From an uncultured Lachnospiraceae bacterium (GTDB lineage Bacteria > Bacillota > Clostridia > Lachnospirales > Lachnospiraceae): a DNA stretch of 20,865 nt. The DNA lies in NCBI GenBank assembly GCA_902803355.1, contig CADCPP010000182.1, positions 1 through 20,865 on the forward strand. Reading direction: 5' to 3'. This document shows positions 16,000 through 20,865 of the stretch, in pieces; position 1 is the stretch's first letter; each line of letters begins with the position of its first letter. The notes below the pieces were generated by a model that was given only the letters and a program-made list of their open reading frames with translations, ran no database searches and was not told the origin of the DNA. The translations under genes were made by a program, and so were the position numbers.

Positions 16000-16028
16000 A
16001 AAGAGCCGCCCCGCGGGGCGGCTCTTTT
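16000..16028. terminator. Intrinsic terminator after the C11 protease gene
   Basis: AAAGAGCCGCCCC pairs with GGGGCGGCTCTTT as a near-perfect GC-rich hairpin centred at 16013/16014, followed by TTTT on the + strand. On the - strand the T-tract is interrupted (TTTCCTTG), so it is a weaker end for the dehydrogenase gene that converges on it. Confidence 0.92.
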
Positions 16029-16093
16029 CGTTATGGTTTTTATGTGTTGTCACTGCGCGCCTTTATGAAAGGCTGCAGCGGTTTTTCAATGTG

Positions 16094-16885
16094 TTACTTC
16101 GCGTAGATCAGGCCGACCAGCCAGTTCAGCAGCCTTGCCGGCAGGACCTTGGCCAGAAAGCAGAAAAGCTTGTACTGAAAGCCGATGGTCTGGATGGGCC
16201 GGCAGGCCCTGCGCGTCGCGGCATTGCGGATAAACGCGGCGGCCACTTCGGGACCCTTGCCGCCCTGTTCATCCTTTTCCATGCCGGCAACGGAGCGCGA
16301 GATCCGTCCGCCGTAGATATCATCGCCCTCGGCGATCTTCTTGCGGGCGGCGGTGAAGCCGGTGGCCATATCGCCCGGCTGCACGGCGCACATGGTCACG
16401 CCGTAGGGGCGCAGCTCGTTGGCCGTGGCCATGGTATAGGAATTGATGGCGGCCTTCGAGGCGGAATAATAGGTCTGGAAGGGGATCGGGATGGCACCGG
16501 CAACGGAAGAGAGGTTCACGATGCGGCCCGAGGCCTGCCTGCGCATGATAGGGATCACCGCCTTGTTCACATTCACCATGCCGAAGAAGTTCACATCCAG
16601 CTGGCGTTTTGCCTCTTCAAGCGGCGTGAATTCCACGGCGCCGGAGATTCCCCAGCCCGCGCAGTTGATCAGAACGTCCACGCGGCCTTGCTCACGGACG
16701 ACGGTATCCACGGCGGCTTTCACAGCCGCTTCATCCGTCACGTCACAGGCGATGTGGCTCACATCCTCGGCACCCATGCCGCGGCGGGAGAATTCGTAGA
16801 CCGTAAAGCCGGCATCCCGCATGGCCTTCGTGGTCGCAAGGCCGATGCCGGAGCTTCCGCCCGTTACGATGCAGACCCTGCTCAC
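16094..16885 (-). CDS. Short-chain dehydrogenase, candidate 3-ketosphinganine reductase
   Basis: This 263-residue classical SDR has the cofactor loop TGGSSGIG (8-15), NCAG (74-77), catalytic Ser127, and Tyr140-Lys144 in YSASK, with Asn99 as the fourth catalytic residue. Two Arg (34-35) after the second strand suggest NADPH preference. The C-terminus (about 237-262, YKLFCFLAKVLPARLLNWLVGLIYAK in two hydrophobic pieces) looks membrane-associating, which would suit a lipid substrate. Its ATG overlaps the stop of the SPT-like gene as ATGA (16882-16885), so the two products very likely act in one pathway: the synthase makes a 3-keto amine and this enzyme would reduce the ketone. The SDR fold and catalytic site are seen; the substrate is inferred from the neighbour. 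It could instead reduce another keto lipid or steroid-like substrate. Confidence 0.8.
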   Translation of the reverse strand: MSRVCIVTGGSSGIGLATTKAMRDAGFTVYEFSRRGMGAEDVSHIACDVTDEAAVKAAVDTVVREQGRVDVLINCAGWGISGAVEFTPLEEAKRQLDVNFFGMVNVNKAVIPIMRRQASGRIVNLSSVAGAIPIPFQTYYSASKAAINSYTMATANELRPYGVTMCAVQPGDMATGFTAARKKIAEGDDIYGGRISRSVAGMEKDEQGGKGPEVAAAFIRNAATRRACRPIQTIGFQYKLFCFLAKVLPARLLNWLVGLIYAK

Positions 16886-18072
16886 AGCTCATACCTCCCC
16901 AGAACTTCGGCAATGATGCTCACGGCTTCATCGATCAGCTCATGCGTGTGGCTGGCCATCAGGCTGCAGCGCAGCAGGGCTTCGTGCGGCGCGGTGGCCG
17001 GCGGAAGAGAGGCATTGACGAACACGCCGTGATCGTACAGATCTTTGGTGATGGTCAGCGTCGGAACCGGTTCATAGGTGAAGATGGGCACGATGGGGAT
17101 CATCTCGCCGCCGCCCATGCGCATCTTGATGCCCCGCTCCGCGATGCATTTGCGCATATAGCGGGCGTTGTCCTGCAGCTTTTCGACCAGCTCCGGATGC
17201 GCCTCCAGGATCTGCAGGGCTTTCAGAGCGGCAGCGCAGTTGGCCGGCGGGATGGAAGCGGAGAAAATGAAGGGGCGGGAGGTGTGGCGCACATAATCCA
17301 CCACGCGCTCGTCAGCCGCCATGTAGCCGCCGAGCGACGCCAGTGACTTGGAGAAGGTGCCCATATAGATATCGACCTTATCTTCCAGGCCGAAGTAGCT
17401 GGCCGTTCCGCGGCCGCCCTCGCCCAGAACGCCGAGACCGTGTGCATCGTCCACCATCACGCGGGCGCCGTACTTTTCCGCGAGCTCGCAGATCTCCGGG
17501 AGCTTTGCGATATCGCCGCCCATGGAGAAGACGCCGTCCGTCACAATCAGGCAGCCGGCCGTTTCCGGGACCTTCTGCAGGCATTTTTCCAGATCGGCCA
17601 TATCGCCGTGGCGGTAGCGGAGCATGGTGCCGTAGGAAAGCTTGCAGCCGTCATAGAGGCTGGCGTGATTCTCACGGTCCATGATCACGTAATCTCCGCG
17701 GCCGACGATGGCCGAAATGATGCCGAGATTGCTCTGGAAGCCGGTGGAGAAGGTCATGACCGCGCCCTTGCGCAGGAACTTCGCCAGTTCCGCCTCCAGC
17801 TGCAGATGCAGCTCCAGGGTGCCGTTCAGGAAGCGGGAGCCGCTGCAGCCCGAGCCGAGCTTCTGATAGGCTTCCACGCCGGCGGCGATGACCTCTTCAT
17901 TCGTGGTCAGGCCCAGATAATTGTTGGAACCAAGCATGATGCGGCGCTTGCCCTCCATCTGGACCACGGTATCCTGCTTGGACTGCAGGGCGTGAAAGTA
18001 AGGATAGATATCCTGCTCGCGGATATCATCGACAAAGCTGTGTTTTCTGGCTTTTTCAAAAAGATCGATCAT
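16882..18072 (-). CDS. Alpha-oxoamine synthase, probable serine palmitoyltransferase
   Basis: This 396-residue PLP enzyme condenses an amino acid with an acyl thioester and releases CO2. Catalytic residues are all visible: His136 in ENHAS stacking on PLP, Asp208 and His211 in DDAHGLG, Lys242 as the PLP lysine in TFSKSLASLGG, and Arg368 in the C-terminal ALLRCSL. Three features favour serine palmitoyltransferase over biotin BioF or glycine/threonine Kbl: the FSKSLASLGG form (the others usually have GKA/GKG), the N-terminal YPYF (23-26), and LGSGCSGSRFLNGTLELH (72-89). All three closely resemble Bacteroides Spt as I recall it. No biotin gene and no acyl carrier protein gene is nearby. The start at 18072 has GGAG six bases upstream. 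It has its own near-consensus promoter. If correct, it starts long-chain-base synthesis in the cytoplasm at the membrane face. Confidence 0.8.
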   Translation of the reverse strand: MIDLFEKARKHSFVDDIREQDIYPYFHALQSKQDTVVQMEGKRRIMLGSNNYLGLTTNEEVIAAGVEAYQKLGSGCSGSRFLNGTLELHLQLEAELAKFLRKGAVMTFSTGFQSNLGIISAIVGRGDYVIMDRENHASLYDGCKLSYGTMLRYRHGDMADLEKCLQKVPETAGCLIVTDGVFSMGGDIAKLPEICELAEKYGARVMVDDAHGLGVLGEGGRGTASYFGLEDKVDIYMGTFSKSLASLGGYMAADERVVDYVRHTSRPFIFSASIPPANCAAALKALQILEAHPELVEKLQDNARYMRKCIAERGIKMRMGGGEMIPIVPIFTYEPVPTLTITKDLYDHGVFVNASLPPATAPHEALLRCSLMASHTHELIDEAVSIIAEVLGRYEL

Positions 18073-18133
18073 GGGAAACTCCGTTTCTGTATAGGCTGAA
18101 TGCGGGAAAAGTTTATAAATTTTTAATGGTTAC

Positions 18134-18162
18134 AGTGTAAAGCGCTTAAGCACCCTTGTCAA
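18134..18162 (-). promoter_or_regulatory. Strong promoter with palindromic operator for the SPT-like/SDR pair
   Basis: On the - strand a perfect -35 TTGACA (18157-18162) is followed after 17 bases by -10 TACACT (18134-18139). The spacer holds two overlapping 8-base palindromes, GCTTAAGC (18144-18151) and AAGCGCTT (18140-18147). The second has the central CpG and flanks typical of LacI/CcpA-family operators. A protein bound there would block polymerase, so this unit is probably regulated rather than constitutive. The regulator is not in the window. Confidence 0.75.
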
Positions 18163-18187
18163 CAGAAAAATGCTCTCTCCCGCTTCT

Positions 18188-19135
18188 TCAGTGCAGTTTT
18201 CTCTGGGCAATGATGCCCGGAAGGACCGCCGCGGCGGAGCCGATGAGGAAGAGGAAGATCCCCAGCCACATATTGGCGGTGATCACTTCTTTAAGGAACA
18301 CCAGGGCAATGAGGGGGGAGAGGATGGGCTTCAGGAAATAGACGAGATTCGTTTCGCTCGCTGAGGTCTTCTCGAGCGCCAGCATGTGGCACACGTAGCC
18401 GGCGGCGGAGTTGATCAGGCAGATATAGAGGAAGGGCAGAACGGCTTCCTTCGGCATAGCCGGAAGGAGCGGCACATTCGCGAAAATGGACAGCCCGAGC
18501 CCGTCAAAGAAGGCAGCCCCGCCCGCACTGTGACCGATCAGCAGGAGGAGCAGGAGCTCGCAGGACCCGAACAGGAAGGTCATGCAGGTCACGACGATCC
18601 CGCCGAAAGAGGGCGTTTTTTTCTTGCCGAGGATCATATAGAAGGCAAAGGCGACCGAGGCGGCGATGGTCAGGATGACGCCTGTCGTATCCAGGGTATT
18701 ATTCCACGGCGCAACGATCACAAGGATCGCGATCACCTCGATCACGAGCGCGATCACATGGTTTGGCCGGATCTTTTCTTTCAGAAGCAGCGCGGCAAGG
18801 ATGGTCACGAAGACCGGATTGGAGGAAAAGGCCACGGAAACGAACGAGGCGGAGGTGCGGAGGATGGCCATCTGATACATGACCATGCTGAAGGAGACGC
18901 ACATGAAGCCGGTCAGGGCGAAATAGCAAAGGTCGCGTGCCGTCAGCTTCGCGCCATGCTTTTTCAGCGAGGCGGCCGCGAAGGGGATCAGGGCGATCCC
19001 GCCGATCAGGAAGCGCAGATAGGTGATCTGCATGGGAGCGAAGAGCCCGCGCGTATAGCGCAGCATCACCTCCATGGTGCTGAAGATGACAGTGGTCAGC
19101 AGGATGAACAGGTAACCGGTCGTTTTTTTCTTCAT
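18188..19135 (-). CDS. EamA/DMT-superfamily transporter
   Basis: This 315-residue membrane protein has ten hydrophobic segments arranged as two EamA repeats: about residues 1-140, ending with the VAFSSNPVFVTILAALLLKE stretch, and about 150-300, ending with YFLKPILSPLIALVFLKE. These paired ...P...LLLKE motifs are the hallmark of the drug/metabolite transporter superfamily. Members export amino acids, nucleotide precursors or other small metabolites; the substrate cannot be read here. The start at 19135 is chosen because AAAGGAG lies directly upstream and MKKKTTGYLF begins the first helix. The frame remains open to 19219, where the promoter lies. It ends 115 bp before the SPT-like gene on the same strand without a clear terminator between. 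Confidence 0.9.
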   Translation of the reverse strand: MKKKTTGYLFILLTTVIFSTMEVMLRYTRGLFAPMQITYLRFLIGGIALIPFAAASLKKHGAKLTARDLCYFALTGFMCVSFSMVMYQMAILRTSASFVSVAFSSNPVFVTILAALLLKEKIRPNHVIALVIEVIAILVIVAPWNNTLDTTGVILTIAASVAFAFYMILGKKKTPSFGGIVVTCMTFLFGSCELLLLLLIGHSAGGAAFFDGLGLSIFANVPLLPAMPKEAVLPFLYICLINSAAGYVCHMLALEKTSASETNLVYFLKPILSPLIALVFLKEVITANMWLGIFLFLIGSAAAVLPGIIAQRKLH

Positions 19136-19139
19136 GGGA

Positions 19140-19146
19140 CTCCTTT
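19140..19146 (-). promoter_or_regulatory. Ribosome binding site that sets the EamA start
   Basis: On the - strand this reads AAAGGAG, four bases before the ATG at 19135. It rules out the longer reading frame, whose first codons would overlap the promoter. Confidence 0.85.
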
Positions 19147-19190
19147 GGCTGCCCGAAGGCGGCGCCGTGCGCCTGACATAATTTTTTGTC

Positions 19191-19219
19191 ATTATAACGG
19201 TTTTTCCGGAAGATGCCAA
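19191..19219 (-). promoter_or_regulatory. Predicted promoter of the EamA transporter gene
   Basis: On the - strand TTGGCA (19214-19219), a 17-base spacer, and a perfect TATAAT (19191-19196) form a near-consensus promoter. The leader of roughly 50 bases contains the GC-rich imperfect inverted repeat around 19157-19173. Confidence 0.8.
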
Positions 19220-19262
19220 GAGGAAGAATAAAAACAGGGAGGTCCTGCGGAGGAAAAGACGC

Positions 19263-19291
19263 TTGAAAGAAGGCCCTCTTTGCGCTATGAT
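19263..19291 (+). promoter_or_regulatory. Predicted promoter of the NDT-like/CPCC gene
   Basis: TTGAAA (19263-19268) and TATGAT (19286-19291) are separated by 17 bases, each one base off consensus. It points away from the EamA promoter, so the two units are divergent. The ribosome site AAAGGAAGGAAG (about 19301-19313) precedes the ATG at 19318. Confidence 0.75.
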
Positions 19292-19317
19292 TTTGGCAAA
19301 GAAAGGAAGGAAGACTT

Positions 19318-19836
19318 ATGCAGGGAAACTATCCGGTGATCACGCTCTGCGGCAGCACCCGCTTCAGGCAGTCGTTTACGGAAGTCCAGAAGCGGCTCAC
19401 CTTAAAGGGCAATATCGTCATTTCCGTGGGGCTGTTCGGCCACGCGGGAGATGAAGAAGTCTGGGAAGGCATGGACGAGGATACCGTCACGGAGACCAAG
19501 CGCATGCTGGACGATATGCACAAGCGGAAGATCGATATGGCGGACGGGATCTACGTGATCAATGTGAACGGCTATATCGGCGACAGCACCCGCTCGGAGA
19601 TCGCCTACGCCGCTTCGCACGGCAAAACGATCGAATATCTGGAAGCGCAGCCGGATCTTCGCTGCCCGGTGTGCGGAAAGTTCTATTTTTCGGAACGCGG
19701 CAGCTACGACATCTGCCCGGTGTGCGGCTGGGAAGATGATTCGGTACAAAAACAGTGGCCGGATCTGGAAGGCGGCGCGAACAAAGACAGCCTGAATGAG
19801 GCCAGACGGAAATACGAGGCGGAGCATGAGCGGTAA
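19318..19836 (+). CDS. Nucleoside deoxyribosyltransferase-like domain fused to a CPCC zinc-ribbon-like domain
   Basis: This 172-residue cytoplasmic protein has two parts. Residues 1-110 form a small Rossmann-like domain opening with VITLCGSTRF (7-16), followed by KIDMADGIYVINVNGYIGDSTRSEI in two adjoining stretches (71-95). The GDSTRSEIAYA segment places Glu94 where nucleoside 2-deoxyribosyltransferases have their catalytic Glu. Residues 114-172 match the cysteine-rich CPCC family: CPVCG (116-120), ICPVCGWEDD (132-141), then GGANKDSLNEARRKY (152-166). The four Cys (116, 119, 133, 136) could hold one zinc ion. The parts are normally separate proteins, and the fusion is seen directly here. The reaction is not known. 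Its stop overlaps the next start by 11 bases, so the two are translated together. Confidence 0.8.
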   Translation: MQGNYPVITLCGSTRFRQSFTEVQKRLTLKGNIVISVGLFGHAGDEEVWEGMDEDTVTETKRMLDDMHKRKIDMADGIYVINVNGYIGDSTRSEIAYAASHGKTIEYLEAQPDLRCPVCGKFYFSERGSYDICPVCGWEDDSVQKQWPDLEGGANKDSLNEARRKYEAEHER

Positions 19837-20452
19837 GAACGGTAAAAAACTCGACATCAGAAAGATCGTCCTGATCATCTTGGCGGCCGCGCTGATCATC
19901 GGCGTGGTGACAGGCCGCATCTCACTTGCAGATCTGTTCGGCACAGGCGGGCAGACGCCCGCAGTCACGGAGAGCGCAGCCATCTCAACGGAAGAGGCGA
20001 CAAGGCCGCCCGCATCGACCGCGAGCGGCGCCGCGGAGAAGACGAACGATGCGCCGGATCCTTCATCACTGACGATCGGAAGCATAGAAAGCGTCACCTT
20101 CCCCTCGAACACCGGGCCGACGAAGACGACAACGACCGCGGCGGAAACCACGAAGGACAAAGATGACGGCTACGTTGAGTACAGGTTCCGGAACAAAAGC
20201 CTGCTGACGCAGCATTACGAGAAGCACGGAGAAGAGATGGGCTTTGCCAACGCCCAGGACTATCAGAAGGCAGCAAGCGATATCATCAACGAGGCCGGAA
20301 ATAACGGCATCCTGTCCAAATACAAATCCGACGGCAGCGGCGACCAGTGCTTCTACGTGGAAAAAACGAAGGAATTCGTCGTGCTGTCCTATGACGGATA
20401 CATCCGGACCTATTTCATCTGTTCGGGGATCAAATACTTTAACAGACAATAA
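19826..20452 (+). CDS. Membrane-anchored protein with Thr-rich linker and conserved C-terminal domain
   Basis: This 208-residue protein has a short basic N-terminus, one membrane helix (about 13-30, KIVLIILAAALIIGVVTG), a Ser/Thr/Ala/Pro linker (about 40-112) and a compact C-terminal domain (116-208) predicted outside the cell. That domain has YRFRNKSLLTQHYEKHGEEMG (in part 119-139, with His130 and Lys133-His134), a Tyr/Phe strand FYVEKTKEFVVLS, and the ending DGYIRTYF...GIKYFNRQ. I recall this domain on many secreted Clostridia proteins. The H-x-x-K-H helix plus terminal strands resembles BECR-type RNase folds, but this is a guess. The ATG at 19826 (GAGG six bases before) is chosen over 19796, which lies deep in the upstream gene. 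Immediately after its stop lies an MscS-like remnant, so the gene may have replaced part of that locus. Confidence 0.7.
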   Translation: MSGKNGKKLDIRKIVLIILAAALIIGVVTGRISLADLFGTGGQTPAVTESAAISTEEATRPPASTASGAAEKTNDAPDPSSLTIGSIESVTFPSNTGPTKTTTTAAETTKDKDDGYVEYRFRNKSLLTQHYEKHGEEMGFANAQDYQKAASDIINEAGNNGILSKYKSDGSGDQCFYVEKTKEFVVLSYDGYIRTYFICSGIKYFNRQ

Positions 20453-20531
20453 AGACGGCAAGCGCGCCCTGGACGAAGCAGGGATCAAGGTCCCGTATCA
20501 GCAGATGGATGTCCATCTGCAGAAGGACTGA
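20451..20531 (+). pseudogene. C-terminal remnant of an MscS mechanosensitive channel gene
   Basis: In the frame following the stop of the previous gene, 26 codons read KDGKRALDEAGIKVPYQQMD and continue VHLQKD before a TGA. The ALDEAGI-x-(I/V)-PYxQMDVH ending is the very conserved C-terminus of small-conductance mechanosensitive channels of the MscS family. The other roughly 250 residues are missing. The frame upstream (from 20244) is only a shadow of the preceding gene with no MscS features, and no start or ribosome site lies at the remnant. It appears to be the relic of a channel gene cut off by a deletion or replacement at about 20450. Confidence 0.7.
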
Positions 20532-20568
20532 CGGCCTGGAAAAAAGAAAATTCGCCGAAATCTGAAAT

Positions 20569-20578
20569 TGCAATTGCA
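20569..20578. repeat. TGCAATTGCA palindrome in the gap behind the MscS remnant
   Basis: A perfect 10-base palindrome, also readable as the direct repeat AATTGC-AATTGC, lies in the 135-bp stretch between the remnant and the next gene. The rest of the gap is AT-richer than its surroundings and holds no open frame or promoter that I can support, apart from the terminator at its right end. Confidence 0.5.
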
Positions 20579-20614
20579 GTTTACAGACGATAAAAGCCGG
20601 CATGATGAATGCAA

Positions 20615-20650
20615 TAAAAATCCCCGGACCGGCCGGTCCGGGAATTTTTT
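20615..20650. terminator. Bidirectional terminator with perfect palindromic stem
   Basis: CCCGGACC-GGCC-GGTCCGGG (20623-20642) is a perfect 20-base palindrome, an 8-bp stem with a 4-base loop. It has A-rich sequence on the left (AAAAA at 20616-20620) and T6 on the right (20645-20650). It can close both the + strand unit ending at 20452 and the - strand gene that ends at 20667. Confidence 0.93.
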
Positions 20651-20666
20651 ATGCCTTGCAAATAGC

Positions 20667-20865
20667 TTAATCGTTTGAGGTGTCGGTAGAAACAAGGTTC
20701 AGCAGGGCGCTCAGCAGTCCGCCGGAAGAGGGGCCTGCGGACTGGGAAGACGCCTGCGCGCCGGATGCGGCACCGCCTAAAAGGTTGATGGTGTTTGCCG
20801 GCTGTGCCTGCTGCTGAGCCTGCTGCGCGGACGCACCGCCAAGAAGAGAGGCCAGAAGATTGGCA
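20667..20865 (-). CDS. C-terminal part of an Ala/Gln/Leu/Ser-rich low-complexity protein (cut by the window edge)
   Basis: Sixty-five codons are open from the right edge to a TAA at 20667-20669; the start lies beyond the window. The visible tail contains ANLLASLLGGASAQQAQQQ, then TINLLGGAAS, a Ser/Gln/Gly-rich stretch, and GGLLSALLNLVS before ending STDTSND. Repeated LLGG/LLxxLL units between Gln/Ala/Ser spacers resemble the low-complexity spacers of the C11 protease in this window (LSSLLSG, ILSGLLGGSS). This may mean a secreted or surface protein of the same kind, but no domain can be named from this end. A bidirectional terminator follows it 17 bp away. Confidence 0.65.
   Translation of the reverse strand, partial: ANLLASLLGGASAQQAQQQAQPANTINLLGGAASGAQASSQSAGPSSGGLLSALLNLVSTDTSND

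Noticed and set aside
16059..16073. GCCTTT-ATG-AAAGGC hairpin as a terminator of the dehydrogenase gene
   Set aside because: It has a six-base-pair stem and no T-run on the - strand after it, so termination is not supported.
16882..18072. 8-amino-7-oxononanoate synthase (BioF) or glycine C-acetyltransferase (Kbl) as the primary call
   Set aside because: The lysine motif FSKSLASLGG and the YPYF N-terminus fit Spt better, and neither biotin genes nor threonine dehydrogenase is nearby. It cannot be fully excluded without a tree.
18386..19231. 281-residue open frame on + opposite the EamA transporter
   Set aside because: Highly charged His/Gly/Asp-rich translation typical of the complement of a membrane protein gene; no start signal.
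20244..20531. A complete 95-residue gene
   Set aside because: Its first two thirds are the shadow of the membrane-anchored gene in another frame; only the last 26 codons carry a recognisable protein signature, reported as an MscS remnant.

Overview
The window looks like a chromosomal stretch of a GC-rich anaerobic Firmicute of the Clostridia type (Lachnospiraceae/Oscillospiraceae-like). The reasons are strong AGGAGG-type ribosome sites, type II lipoprotein signals ending in LxAC with short CGGG/CGGD tails, a large FtsX-type permease with a coiled-coil ectodomain, a short B12-dependent methionine synthase with a separate reactivation protein, and a clostripain-family protease. This placement is an inference from gene style. 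No rRNA, tRNA, CRISPR array, insertion sequence or phage gene is visible. Every base lies within about 230 bp of a gene.

Layout. On the + strand, 27-1897 hold a small DUF4298-type protein and a repeat-rich lipoprotein, closed by a bidirectional terminator. A long - strand block (13229 down to 1956) follows. It begins with a GH53 endo-galactanase lipoprotein, continues 17 bp later with metF, the methionine synthase reactivation protein and a metH-like gene (one-carbon/methionine unit), and then a DegV protein, an ABC ATPase and an FtsX permease whose ends overlap. Next, on + at 13458-15977, is a membrane-anchored C11 (clostripain) protease, transcribed divergently from the GH53 gene. Facing it on the - strand is a two-gene unit (18072 down to 16094): an alpha-oxoamine synthase that looks like serine palmitoyltransferase, overlapping by 4 bp a short-chain dehydrogenase in the position of 3-ketosphinganine reductase. 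Upstream on the same strand is an EamA/DMT transporter. Divergent from it on + are a nucleoside-deoxyribosyltransferase-like/CPCC fusion and an overlapping membrane-anchored protein. Immediately behind that is a 26-codon tail that reads like the end of an MscS channel whose body is missing. The right edge cuts a - strand gene for an Ala/Gln/Leu-rich protein.

How the genes fit together. Methionine synthesis is complete at the remethylation step: MetF makes methyl-folate, the MetH-like enzyme uses it, and the separate activation protein takes the place of the missing C-terminal domain. The SPT-like/SDR pair would supply the first two steps of long-chain-base (sphingolipid) synthesis, which is unusual for a Clostridia-like genome and is the most interesting item here. 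DegV (fatty-acid-binding family) is translationally coupled to an ABC exporter-like pair, which suggests a lipid-related job for that transporter too. Promoters with 17-bp spacers can be read for the GH53, C11, SPT-like, EamA, DegV and NDT-like units; two of them carry palindromes that could be operators.
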